From Thalassia testudinum (lineage: Eukaryota > Streptophyta > Magnoliopsida > Alismatales > Hydrocharitaceae): a stretch of DNA of 64,000 nt. Where the stretch lies: NCBI GenBank assembly GCA_037157565.1, contig JAZHRO010000046.1, positions 14,358,501-14,422,500 of the forward strand, read 5' to 3'. The notes beneath the pieces were generated by a model. The model did not search any database. It was not told the DNA's origin and worked only from the letters and a program-made list of their open reading frames with translations. The position numbers and the translations under genes were made by a program. The first letter of the stretch is position 1, and each line of letters starts with the position of its first letter. Shown here piece after piece: positions 23,403 through 35,643 of this stretch.

Positions 23403-24776
23403 CTAACACTTTATTCACATCAATTTTGAATAAAGAAACGGACGTGAGTCCAAGTGTCAAACACAAGGAGCCGTGAAAATTGGGTTTTCTGTCACTTCGT
23501 TGTTACGAAAATGGCGGGTTTTTCTTGTGAGAAAATGCGAGAGAAGAGAACGAGTGAGGGGGAGAGAGAGAGAGAGTAGGGTTAGAATCTTTTGATCATG
23601 TCACTCATGCAACTCACGATAAGGAAAAAAAACTTGGTAAAAAAAAGAGCGACAATAGCTAGAAAAGAAGCATCTTCATTTAACATGCAACTTAAGTTTT
23701 TGTAAATACGACCATAGATAAATGTTTAAGCTAAAGTAAAGTAATGCTAAGATAGAGAAAGAGAGAGAGAAAGGAGATAGCGAGGCAGCCACGGCAGTGG
23801 AGGAGGGTTCCGTTAGCGGCTTGTTGACTCCAACGATTACAAAAGGGTACTAATGGTGGCTAGGAGTAGGTAGAAGACTTGCAAGGGAATTGAATGCTTT
23901 ACATGGGTAGTTGGAAGGGGTTTATATAGGAGGAAGGGCTTTCTAAATGAAGTAGGGGCTTTAGCGACATCCAGGACATCGCTAAACCCATGCCAAAATC
24001 GTCGGTGTAGCCTCCTTGTGCGCCGTGCTTCCTCCTCTTCGCAATCCAAGTGCGTGCCTTGAGGACTGTCTGATCGAACATCGGATGGTTGAGATTGCAC
24101 AGAGGGTGTGCTCGCAGATCGTGCTTGTGCAGCATGCACCCTGCACGTCATCGCGTGCTCTGGAATGAGCGCTCACGATCGCGCCACGTGTCTTCATCCT
24201 CTCCGTCCGCGCACTCATCGACGATTCAATTTCTTCACGCGTGCCTTCGCCTTGGATTTGATGTGCGGTGCGGCTCGATCCCTCGCCTCTCAGCATGAGG
24301 TCGAGACGCGGACCACTGCGCTAAGAGCATGAATTTTCGTGGAGTGTGCGCGGCTCTCAGCCGTCCGATCGAAGATCGGATGGCTCAGATTTGTCTCTGA
24401 GATGATGGAAGAGGCAATGCAGTGGCCTGGACGCGTCGATTGGGTGCCACGTGGTGCGCTGTGGTCCGTTGATCATTAGATCAATGGCCAGAACTTCTTA
24501 AACCAATTATGGGAGCTCCGAATGTCGGATTGGGTCGATTTTGAGTTCGTTGGACTCCATTCGTCGTTTTGAATCCATCCATGTGGTCTGATTGCTCATC
24601 GGAGGCCTGTTTTGACATGAACTTGTACAAATGGCTATTAACATTGAATTACAAGCAATCTTGATGTGCGATGCATGTCATGCTCCCATGCCCATTTACG
24701 ATGTATTCTTTCTTCATATTATCTTTAAGATAAATCCTGATTGGCAGAACTATCACCATAAAATGTAGTGTTATCA
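23403..24776 (-). repeat. Tandem A, LTR2 (shared middle LTR)
   Basis: It is flanked on its left by a PBS stub and on its right by a polypurine tract (24777-24794), so it serves as 5' LTR of one unit and 3' LTR of the next. It starts TGATAACACTACA on the minus strand and has TATA CCTATATAAACCCC (about 23917-23930). Its U5 end is about 45 bases shorter than that of LTR1. Overlapping ORFs at 23837-24332 are LTR sequence. Confidence 0.88.
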
Positions 24777-24969
24777 TACCCCCATGCTTACTCCTTTTTA
24801 GTCCCTAGCAAGGTTCATCCTAGCCATTATTATCAGTCAGAATTCTGGAATTGATTACTTAGACATTTTGTTACTTGTTAGGAGGAAATATACTAAGATC
24901 CTGATCTACAGAGACTAAACAGCACCCGGGTGTCTGCCAAAATGTGAATCGCCTGAATCCTTGCTTTAA

Positions 24970-25028
<59 letters not shown>

Positions 25029-25976
25029 TCTTTTTCATCTTTTCTCATTTTTTGGATTTTTGGAGTTGAGAGTGTGTTGGTAACTTTTTACGGCTACCAA
25101 CCCACCTAAAACTCGAAAAAAGACTCTAAGTGCTAAGCATCTTGGTGTGAAGATCGTGATAGACTCACTCAATGGTAATTCAGATGGACTTCAGGTTTCT
25201 ACGCCCCTAGGTGACCGGAAAAGGAAGTATTTGCCTGAAGGTGTATCTGTCTGATCGGTAACTTTCTCCCTACTTTTATTTTATTTGGGGTCAACACAAG
25301 GGTGCTTCTAGTGTATATCTCCCCGGATCGCTCTACTTCCCCGCTTATTCCTTAAGTGTTTGGATCTTTTTGTGCATTTAGTGAGCTGGGCTTTGGACAA
25401 CCTGCCAATGGGCTGTTACCCACAACTACTTGCCAGCCATACTCGTGCGGTGAAGTATGGCTTATTTTTTCTTTTTTTCTTCTTTTCTTTTTTTTGTTTA
25501 GCAGGTGGCTTCCCTAATCTCAAATTTACCTAGAGGAAATAGGAAGAAAGTGGTCTTGTGGCTGGGCTCTTGACAACCGGCCAATGGGCTGTTACCCACA
25601 ATAACTTACCAACCATACCACCCTAGAAGGTTCATTAGCTGCCCAATTTCTGTCAGAATCTCCGAGGAGTGAGTCAGTGCAAAAACATGTGCAGATGCTT
25701 AGACTAAAAGTCCCTCCGATTCAGAGGTCGAGTTAATAAGTTGTATACTTATCACCCTAAATTAAGGTTGCAAGGATTCGAAGCTAAATCCATATTTTAA
25801 CGGACACCAGGGCTGATTAAGCCTGAAGGCCTGAAAAGTTTAAGTGTTTAGGTTCTTTTCATATTATTTCCCACTATTGACAAGTTCCTAATTCCTAAGT
25901 TTTTCTTCCTAAATTCATCATTTTTTTATTTTGTTATTTTTTATTTTTTTATTTAGAAAAGAAATAGTGCCAAAAA
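24777..25976 (-). mobile_element. Tandem A, second internal region (uninterrupted)
   Basis: An intact 1.2-kb coding-less internal region: polypurine tract (24777-24794), AT microsatellite (24973-25026), the site where B sits in the sister unit (TTATTTGGGGTCAAC, about 25288), stem-loop copies 25385-25440 and 25561-25616, and PBS stub (25962-25972). It has no ORF and is the best reference for the non-autonomous unit. Confidence 0.88.
24973..25026. repeat. AT dinucleotide microsatellite
   Basis: Twenty-seven uninterrupted AT units. Shorter AT runs occupy the matching place in the first unit (8704-8719) and in E (about 43544-43564), so the run has expanded within the family. Confidence 0.97.
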
Positions 25977-27353
25977 CTTATGCTTTATTCACGTCGATTT
26001 TCAATAAAGAAATAGATGTGAGTCCCAGTGTCGAACACAAGGAAGCGTGAAAATCAGGTTTTCTATCACTTCGTCGTCACGAAAATGGCAAGTTTTGCTT
26101 GCGAGAAAATGCGAGAGAAGAGAATGAGTGAGGGGGAGAGAGAGAGTAGGGTTAGAATCTTTTGATCATGTCATTCATGCAACCCACAATAAGGAAAAAA
26201 AAAACATGGTAAAAAAAAGAGTGATAACAGCTAGAAAGAAACATCTTCATTTAACATGCAACTTAAGTTTTTGTAAATACAACCATAGACAAATGTTTAA
26301 GCTAAAGTAAAGTAATGCTAAGATAGAGAAAGGATACGGCGAGGCAGCCACAGCGGTGGAGGAGGGCTTCGTCAGTGGCTCGTCGACTCTGACGATTACA
26401 AAAGGGTGCTAATGGTGGCTAGGAGTAGGGTAGAAGACTTGCAAGGGAATTGAATGCTTTACATGGGTAGTTGGAAGGGGCTTATATATGAGGAAGGGCT
26501 TTATAAATGAATAGGGGCTTTAGCGACGTCCGAGACGTCGCTAAACCCATGCCAAAATCGTCGGTGTAGCCTCCTTGCCTGCCAGTCCTCCGTGTGTGTC
26601 GTGCTTCCTCCTCTTCGCAATCCAAGTGCGCACCTTGAGGACTGTCCGATCGAAGATCGAACAATTGAGATTGCGCGAAGGGCGCACTCGCGGATCGCAC
26701 TTGTGTAGCACTTGCCCCACACGTCATTGCGTGCGTCTGGAATGAGCGCTCACGATCGCACCGCGTGCCTTCATCCGCTCCGTCCACACGCTCATCGACG
26801 GTTCAATTTCTTCGCGTGCGCCTTCACCTTGGATTTGATGTGCAGTGTGGCTCAATCCCTCTCCTCTCAGTGCGAGGTTGAGGCGCAGACCGCTACGCTG
26901 AGAACGTGGATTGTCGCGGAGGGTGCACGGCTCTCAATCGTCCGATTGAAGATCGAGCATCTCAGATTTGTCTCTGCGATGTTAGAAGAGGTGGGGCGGT
27001 GGCTTGGATGTGTCAATCGGGTGCCACGTGGCACGTAGTGGACCGTTGATCATCAGATCAATGGCTAGAACTTCTTGGGCCATTTGAGAGAGCTCCGAAT
27101 GTTGAATTGGGTCGATTTTGAGTCTGTTGGACTCCGTTCGTCATTTTGAATCCATTCGTGTGGTCCGATTGCTCATCTGAGGCCTGTTTTGACATGAACT
27201 TGTACAAATGTCTATTAACATTAAATTACAAGCAATCTTGATGTGTGATGCATGTCATGCTCCTATGCCCATTTACAGTGTATTCTTTGTGCATATTATC
27301 CCTAAGATAAATCCTGATTGACAGAATTATCACCATAAAATGTAGCATTATCA
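25977..27353 (-). repeat. Tandem A, LTR3 (5' terminal LTR)
   Basis: On the minus strand it starts TGATAATGCTACATTTTATGG and has the same shortened U5 end as LTR2. The flank 27354-27358 is CTTTA, one mismatch from CATTA on the far side of LTR1, which fits a single original insertion into D. ORFs at 26482-27038 are LTR sequence. Confidence 0.85.
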
Positions 27354-28238
27354 CTTTACAAGTACCGGTACCGATGATGAGTACTAGTACAGGTACATCA
27401 TAATGCTAGTGAGTCTTAAACTTTGGAGTCACAAGTACCAGTACCCATGATGAGTACTGGTACGAGGACTTTCGTGTGCTACCTGCAGAAAAATTGTGAG
27501 CAACTAGTATCTGTACCAGTACTTCAGTACCAGTACCAGTTAGCTGTTGGTTCAAATTTGAACAGCTGAAAATTTTATTTTGAGACCATGAATGTTGGGA
27601 TTTAAACCCCAATGTCTAGTGGACGAGTAACTAAGGTCCTAACTCTATTAAAAGACCCTTGGACTCTTAGTTTATATATAAGAAATAAGAGAGAAATTCC
27701 TAGAGCTTAATTTTCATATTTCCACTACTTTCTCAAGAGAAGAAATAGTTGGCGATTCTCAAATTTCTCTACACTTTTGCAAACTCATTGATGTGTTTTT
27801 CTTACGCATTTTCAAGGTGATTCACGTCCTTTCTAGGCTCTCTATTCGATAATATTATTGTAATTATTGTTGAGAGGATTGGGAATCCTTGTTGTAAGAT
27901 TTTTACTTGTCTTACACTGGTGCTATTATTTTTGTATTGAGCTTCTTGCTCATCCTTTGGGTTGTAAGGAATCCGTTGTTGTACTTGGGTTGAGGTAACC
28001 CGTTAATTAACTTGGTTAGTATAGTGATTCCCTTGGGGTTAAGGGAATCGAGTTAAAAATCCTAAGCTAGGTGGCTTAGGTAGTGGAGTACCCAAGTGAG
28101 TGGGGAACCACTATACATTATGTCCTTTGTGGTTTGAATTATTTGTACAAATCTTTTTGTTATTACTAATATTTTGCCTTAAGTTTGTGCGCTTAGCCAT
28201 CAAATCGCGCTATACTACAGTAGCTTCAAGATCATACA
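27354..28238 (+). mobile_element. Element D: right part of a probable copia-type solo LTR
   Basis: It begins with more AGTACCGGTAC-type motifs (27358-27560), then an AT-rich promoter-like part (TTATATATAAGAAATAAG, about 27670) and a U5-like T-rich part, ending CATACA at 28238 next to CCAAA of the C gag. There is no PBS, PPT or coding region, so a solo LTR is the simplest reading. Assignment to copia rests only on the TGTTGGAA start and overall texture. Confidence 0.55.
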
Positions 28239-29013
28239 CCAAAATCATTGCCAACCACCAACTCTAGCAGCAATTGATCCAGGCTATAATGCAGGCCATA
28301 CACTGACTTCAAAACCCTCAAGGGCAACCACCTCTAAACCCACCATGACCCCCCCTGAGGGTCAACTAAGTTCTCTCCATGATTTGTATGACCCTTCTGC
28401 CATTACTGTTGAACTTATCTTAGGGTCCCTAAAGGAGGGGATGCTCCCATTCTCCCTGAAAGACAAGGCATCTCACTGGCTTAGAACAATAGGGGGAATT
28501 ATCTCCACTTGGGAAGAACTGAGGCATGCCTTCTTGAAGAAACTTTTCTTGTAGGAAAAACCAATCCCTTAGGAGAGCCATTACTCCATTCACCCAATAA
28601 AGTGGAGAACAATTTCATGAGGCATGGGAAAGATTTAAGGAATTATTGAGGAAATGCCCAGACCATGAGATTCCGAGGTGGCAATTAGCCTAGATTTTCT
28701 ACATGGTCTGGATGGCACCCTCAGGAATTTCGTAGTTGCCTCATGCAAAGGCAACTTTCTAAATAAAGATGAGGAAAGCACATTTTAACTTTTTGAGTCA
28801 ATGAGTGAGAACTTGCTTAATCATGCCTCCATAATTACATTCAAAAGGTCTAGTCAACCTCGTGGTGGAAGTTATAAGGTTTAAACTAATTCAAGTTCGA
28901 TTGACATGGACATTATAGCCAAGAAACTGGATCAGGTTGAATTGGAGGACAAAAAAATAGATGAGCTTCTGAATCAATCTCGAGCCCCTAGGCAAGCCTT
29001 CTGCCTGACCAAG
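28239..29013 (+). pseudogene. Element C gag, second fragment
   Basis: It continues the gag cut at 6553. Visible pieces are LHDLYDPSAITVELILGSL, PFSLKDKASHWLRTIGG and EELRHAFLKK (28345-28554), then across shifts EQFHEAWERFKELLRKCPDH and IPRWQL. About 150 residues present in E between the N-terminus and the capsid domain are partly deleted. Many stops. It ends at CCAAG (29009-29013), the target duplication of F. Confidence 0.8.
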
Positions 29014-32000
29014 TGATTGACAAAACCATTTGCATGTTAAAAATGATGTTTACGATGTTTTTTAAACGTCATTGTCGTAGGATAATTGTCACATTGCAAA
29101 TAGATGTTGTGTTATTTTATTTATTTACAAAATTTTAATTGTTTATTCCAGGTCGTTCATTGGAGGTAATTATTGTATATATATCACTCTCTATGTTCCA
29201 AAAATATTCTTTTATTCCAAAAATATTAATTTTATTTACAAAATGAATTAATAAATCAAATAATGAATGAATTGGTCAATTATGTACAAAAGAATCAATT
29301 AATATTCACTACAATGCCTTAAACATATTTACAACTAGACAAGCATCAGAAACTAAGTATAACTACTCGGTGTTAGTTACATACAATTATTCTAAATAAT
29401 ACTTAAGTATAGGTATAAAAATAACTACTAATGTACACTAGACTAAATATACTAACATATAGCATTAACTTTAATAACATATTCAGTGACATAAATAAGT
29501 GTTACTATAGCCTTAGTAAAAAACATGTACAAAACATAAGGTAAAAGAATATGTTTACTGACATTTATACATATCTATAGTGACGAGTATATTCATCACT
29601 AAAAGCCTTAGGATTTATTTATATATATAAGGCTCAAGCACACCTATACTATTCTATTTATACTTATTTATATATATATTACCTATATATACATATACAT
29701 TATATATATTATTTATTATACAAATATATTATATACTTATACTATTTACATATGTGCACTGTATACATATACATGTTATACATATATACATAACACACTC
29801 AAGATCACAACACAGCACATATTCTCACACTAACACTTAGAATTTCTTACGCCCCTCTTCTCTCTTCTTCGATAGTTAGCCAATTTTTCAAGTCCTCTCT
29901 CACACATGGCACTTGCATTACTGTTCAGTTAAGTCAAAAATTAGGTTTTATAAGGGGTGAGTCAGCCTTTCATGGGATACACAGCACCCAAGAGGATGAG
30001 ACCAGACTACTATTAGGCCGACCCTAGTTCATTTAGGGTACATTTTCCTAAATTTTCATTTTAGTCTTAATAGCAGGCCCATTACAAGCCTAGCATAGCG
30101 CACAGCCCCCAGCCTAGCACTGTTCAAATATATGCTCATAATATGCTCAAGGTCAGGATAGAGAGGATATAGGTAATGTGTGCACCCAGCGCATATGATG
30201 ACTGAGAAGCCGGTGTACATAATTCCTTTTATACTGCTTCGAAGGCTTTGTCGCCTACGATGTGGGACCTTCCACGGTGCTCAATTGAGCATAGCAGGTG
30301 CACTATGCACGTTCTAATTTCATGATTTTGGCCCTCAATTTGATGGCCATAATTAATTCCATTTTACAAATAAATTATATGGTTACAAAGCCCTTATATA
30401 GGTCTATATAATCATATAATTAATTTAGGGAAATAGGTTATTTAAATATATATTAAAATTAGTTAAAGTTAGGAAATTATGCACGTTAAATTAAAGTTTA
30501 ATTTGTTAATTCATGTACAAATTGTTAAATTAATCATGAAATTTACTTTATAAATAGTTAATTTATATATTAAATTTTTTATTAAACATTTTTAATTTAT
30601 TTTAGAGTCTTTATTTTAATTTATATACATTTAAAGGCATGTTTTAAATAGTTATACACATAATTAACGTATATATACTATTATACAGTATAATTATGTT
30701 ATAAATAAGTTGAAAATATTTAAAATTAATATATATATGTACAGTATAGATTACTTCAGTAATAACTTAATTTACCAAACTATTTTATTTTAACTTAATA
30801 ACTTAATTAATTACAATAAGTGCATAAATAAATTAATATACAGGTATGGTACAGTATATAAAAATTAGTTAAATACGTATGTACAATATTAATTGTGGTA
30901 ATAGACATATACATAGGTTTTTATAATTACTTAGGATTATATACATTTACTTTAATATAAATTAATATATAATTAGACAATAAAGATATATATATAATAA
31001 CTCATTCTAAATACTTATTTAAATATATATAATGCAATTATATGTTATTTATGTACATTATTTACATATAGTACAATATCTACATATATCTTAGTATTAA
31101 ATTATATTTACAAGTATAAATACAATGTACAAGGTATTTTTATGTATTTTTGTGTATTTTTGAGTTTTTATAATATTTGTATATTCTATAGAGTAGGAGA
31201 AGAGAGAGAGAAGGTGAGATGAGAGAGAGAGTTCCTTTTGTGATTTATGAATGATTTCTTTTATTGAGTTTCAAAGTAGACCGAACCATTAGCTAGTTTG
31301 TTCTATCAAGTTGGGGATTCGGATTACTTTGCAACATTGCATGCACCTAGAAAAATACTTGATCTTACTCCAAAAAAGTTTATTTTATTTTTTGGTGATT
31401 TTTTTTATGATTTTTATTCATTTACAAATCTCACCCAAAAGTGGCCTTTAATGAATTTGAACTAAGGATTTAAGGCATCTAATTGGGCTTAAGTGGTTGG
31501 AAAAAGGAGATAGACATTCAAAATTGTCCAGACATCAGCATGAAATAGTTCTGAGCATTAAAACATGCATTTTAGCTTCAATTTCACTAAAATCACCCTT
31601 TGGACATTCAGATCCATTTAAATGCTGCTGATAGCATACTTAAATAACAATTACAAGCACTTCCAATCAGATTTAAATCAATGAAAGGTACATGAATGCT
31701 TGGAAATGAAGATCTAGCATTATAACACATTGTCAACTCACTACAACATTCAAATCAACTTAAAATCTCTTTTGAAAGTCCAAGATACAGCTACTGTGCA
31801 GCCATTCTGCTGCAACTGATCAAGAACTGACATTAGACCTTTTCAGGTCTGATATGAGTCAAATCCATGATCCCTTCACATCTAAAAACAATATCTAGGA
31901 GCTATTCATTCCTAAAAATCTAATTCATCCTTAAACCACTCAAACTTTGGAATTTGAAATCCAAGGAAAATCCATTCAGATTAACAAAATAGGGCAACAA

Positions 32001-34046
32001 CTGCTACTATTGCTATTTTGAATCAAGATACTAAAAATCCATTTCAAGTTGTCACAAATGTTCCTTGCATGATCAAGACACAATGAATTTCATATTCAAC
32101 TCCAAATACATCTAAAACCCTAATTCAATTCTTGCCTTATGCTATAGACAACATGAAGGCTCGTATTCAAATTAGACCTTCAAAATGCATTAAAACCACA
32201 TCCTGGCCCTCATTAACATTCAAATCCATTTCAACTACCAAAAATCTGATTCAAACCAATTTGGCTAGAATCCAGTTGTTGCCCAGATGGGCATTTCCTG
32301 TAGCTCCGTTCAAGTGATGTGATTACCTAATTATCCTGCACACCATTAATTGGTATTCAGGATTATCTAACAATGTTTTAGAATTCAGTAGGTCATTGCT
32401 TTGGCCTCAAATCATTGCATTAGATTCTCCTTGGCCAAAGCTACCTCAAAAATAGTAACAAAGCTAAAATTGGGTTCGAGATTATTAAATTATAAAAATC
32501 CAATCCCAGATGGTCAAACCCATCACATTAAATCCAATTACATAGAGAGAAGCTTCATTCACTTAATTGAAATGTATTAAAACCAAATGGAACCTTAATC
32601 TTTTGATCGAGCATGAGAAACAAATCTGCATAACTCAAGTGAGTCCAACTTAATTAAATCCATGGTGAGGGAATTAATGATTGTCTGGGCTGAATGGAAT
32701 GCCCTCAAATTGATTTTGAGTGCTTTAACAGATCTAAAAGCTAATGAGCTTCAGATCTACCGAATGCTCTGATGAAGGAGAGGGTCAGTGAATTACATTC
32801 GCGAGGAAGAGTAGAATGTGATTCTGAGGTGAAGAGAGAGATTAGTGAATAAATGAATGAAAGCAAATTCTTCTCCTCTAATCTGAATTGATTAGAAGAG
32901 GTGGATTGGTGAAAACCTACCTAAGCTATTCTACTCCTAACTAATCAAGCAAATTCGTGAATTAACTAACTAATTCTACTCTAATTGATCTACACTACAC
33001 TAATATTTACCCTAGAGAGCATTAGATCCTAGCCTAAATGGAAGAATGGGACCTTGAAGAAGATCTGCAATTGGTGGCTGCAGCAAGGAAGGAGGAAGGA
33101 TCTCCAGCGATTTGAAAGCCCTCTAGTGGAGCTTGATGTTTCCCTCAGGTGTTATGTAATCTGTAGCGGCAAGGAGAGTCGAAGAGATGGATTTCCACTA
33201 CCATGGCGATGGAATTGGGGTAATGTGAGAAGAAGAAACTGGAGAGGAGTGAATGACCGACTCAAGGTGATCTGAGCACCATTAGGTGCGATTAGGCATA
33301 GATAGGGTTAATGGTGGGGATGAGCTCCGAGGAAGGTGAGATGCTTAGAATCAAATGTCAGCCACTAGATGGATTTGGAAGAGGTAAGGGTCCTTCACAA
33401 GAAGGCACGTGCTAATTGGATCAAGATCAACCATCAGATCAAATGCATAAGGGATCAACGGTACCTGTGCATCGTGTTCAACGGTGCCCATGCACTGTGT
33501 TCTTTGGTGCTACAGTGCACCCACGACATCAGGTGTGTTGGCATTTTACAAGAAAGACCCTAAAGTTTGAAAGGGTAGAAGATTTGCAAGGTGACCCATA
33601 AGTGATGAGATTTAATGCAGTGTAGTCCTTAAGTTTTTCAAAAAGGTCCCTGTAATTTTTCAAATGGTCCTTGGGCATTTAAATGTGAATAGATGTAAAT
33701 GAAATAAAGACCTATATGTAAAGTCATTAATGCAGGGTCCTAATGATACCCAAATGCAATGACGTTTTCATTGAAGTTTAATTGAACATTTAAGAACATG
33801 ATTTCACTTTTAATTTGAACATTTGAACTGAAGCATGTGTTAATTTGCAAATGGATCATTATTTTGTGTTTATTAATAGAATATCTCATTAATTGACCTA
33901 ATTATGCATTTTTAACCTCAATTTGCTATTTTAGGTCATTGCTGCTATTTTCACACTTAGCCCATTTCTTGTGTTAATAATGTAGTGTTTAACCTAGTTT
34001 CTAACTTAACTTGGGCATTTTAACTATGATGAGCCGCACCTCATCA
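29014..34046. mobile_element. Element F: 5.0-kb TG...CA insertion without coding capacity
   Basis: It starts TGATTGACAAAACC and ends CCGCACCTCATCA, flanked by a perfect 5-bp duplication CCAAG (29009-29013 and 34047-34051) in the C gag. I find no gag, pol, PBS or internal LTR pair. The first 2.2 kb are very AT-rich (29150-31150). From about 32600 on it resembles LTR sequence (TTGGATCAAGATCAACCAT, about 33415). A giant solo LTR of the Tat/Ogre kind, whose LTRs are known to reach about 5 kb, is the preferred reading; a coding-less derivative is the alternative. ORFs 32132-32317 and 33054-33601 lack recognisable domains. Confidence 0.65.
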
Positions 34047-34258
34047 CCAAGGGAGCTCATAATGTTGACTTGGTTTAGTCAATGAACCAAATTCACCTGG
34101 AACAACCCCCGACTACATTCCAGTGAGGGACCTTTGCTTCCTCATACCTTGATTATTCCTTCCCTCACCTTTGGCACCCTCTACTTTTGAAGATGCCAAC
34201 ACTATCCAAGGTTACTCTAAGCCTGGTCCATTCTCAAACACATATAACCTTGGATGGC
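34047..34258 (+). pseudogene. Element C gag, third fragment
   Basis: GGAGCTCATAATGTTGAC and AACAACCCCCGAC match E gag 37857-37920 (GGAGCGCATAATGTTGAC, AACAACCCCTGAC). It runs to GGATGGC, where E is inserted. Confidence 0.78.
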
Positions 34259-35620
34259 TGATAACACTGCACAAGGGAGTGATAATTCTGTTAAATAGGG
34301 CCCATCTTAAGAATAAAAGGCACAACATAAGTAGAACGGGAGCATTGCATGCATCATGTACCAAGATTGCTTATAAAACTGTATTAATGGCCATTTGTGT
34401 AAGTACTTGTCAAAGCAGGCCTCAGATGAGCAATCGGACCGCACGGATGGATTCAGAACGACGAACGGAGTCCAACGGACTCAAGATCGGCCAAATCCAA
34501 CATCCGGAACTCCTACAATGGGATCCAAGAAGTTCTGACCGTTGATCTGGTGATCAACGGCCCTCATTGCGCCACTTCATCCATCAACTGAGATCAAATC
34601 TTGGCCGTCGATCTTTGATCGGACGGCCGAGAACCATGCAGTCGACGCGACAAAGCGCGAGCGTGGTGCAACAGTTAGCGTGCACGCCCGCATGCACGCG
34701 ACGCGGGTTCGAGCCGCGCGGTGTGTGAAATTGAAGACGAAGGAAGCATGCAGCGAAATTGGGCTACCCAATCAGCAGAGGGCTGCCGTGATCGCGCCAC
34801 GCGGTGTGCCATCAGATCGTGAGCGCGCATGCCAGGCGACGACGCCCGCGCACACGTGCACCTGAGGCGCGATTCGAGCGCATCCAAGGAAGATCTTAGC
34901 CGTTCGATCTTCGATCGGACAGCTCTCATGCAGCGGCCGTGGATCGAGCGAGAAGAAGAACGGCGCAGGCGGTTGACCGGCAGGCTGGAGGGCTTCATCG
35001 ACACTTTTGGAGTGGTTTTAGCGACGTCCCGGACATCGCTAAAGACCTTTCTTCTTTTAGAAAGCCCTTAACCCTATTTAAACCCCCTCCAACCACTCAT
35101 TCAAGGCATTCACTTCCCTTGCAACTACTCTACCCCTCTCTTAGCTAGCTTTAGGCCCTCTTGTAATCGCCGGAGACGATGAGCCACCGATAGAGCCTCC
35201 TCCACCGCCATGGCTGCCTCACCGCTCTCCCCCCCTTCTCTCTCTTCCTTTCTTTTAAGCTTTCCTTTACTTTTGTTTGAGCATGTATTCAATTTTGTAA
35301 GCTATGAACTAAAACTGCATGATTAATGAAGTACTTTCCGTTCAGATCTTTATTTTAATTCCGGTCTAAGTTGCATGATCGAGCAAGAAACAACTCTAAC
35401 CCTAATCTCTCTCTCTCTCTATCTCTCTCTCGCTTTTCAAACCGCACCTTTTGCAAGCAAAACTCTGCGCTTTCCGTGACAACAAGTGATAAGCAAAATC
35501 CGATTTTCATGCCTCCCTAAGATTGACACTCGGTCTCACCTCCGTTTATTTATTTTAAAACTGGCGTTGCAAGTGCAACTATAACGACACTTCTTAACAC
35601 ACATGCACAACCGCACATCA
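34259..35620 (+). repeat. Element E 5' LTR
   Basis: It runs TGATAACACTGCACAAGG to CCGCACATCA. A TATA-like CTATTTAAACC lies at 35074-35084. U3 holds three GATC-centred dyads. The family signature CATGCCTCCC is near 35509. ORFs inside (34171-34545, 34577-35148) overlap on both strands and are not genes. Confidence 0.93.
34539..34923. repeat. Three GATC-centred inverted repeats in E U3
   Basis: 34539-34560 is CCGTTGATC-TGGT-GATCAACGG (9-bp perfect stem). 34604-34627 is GCCGTC-GATC and GATCGGACGGC around TTT, with one bulge. 34899-34923 is GCCGTTCGATC and GATCGGACAGC around TTC, near-perfect. In the 3' LTR the first is kept with one change (44071-44092), the second is removed by an 18-bp deletion near 44168, and the third is kept (44451-44473). 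The A LTRs carry all three at matching spacing. Confidence 0.85.
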
Positions 35621-35625
35621 GTTTT

Positions 35626-35643
35626 TGGCACCGTTGCTGAGGA
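35626..35643 (+). promoter_or_regulatory. Primer-binding site of element E
   Basis: TGGCACCGTTGCTGAGGA, five bases after the LTR. It matches the tRNA-Asp complement except at two or three positions. Confidence 0.88.

Noticed and set aside
33054..33601. Possible small host gene in the right part of F
   Set aside because: Short overlapping ORFs in two frames, no domain, no splice context, and inside a unit bounded by a target duplication.
29014..34046. F as a DNA transposon
   Set aside because: Ends are TG...CA with a 5-bp duplication and no extended terminal inverted repeats, which fits LTR-type integration better.
35626..35643. tRNA gene suggested by the tRNA-like sequence
   Set aside because: Only 18 bases complementary to a tRNA 3' end next to an LTR: this is a primer-binding site, not a tRNA gene.
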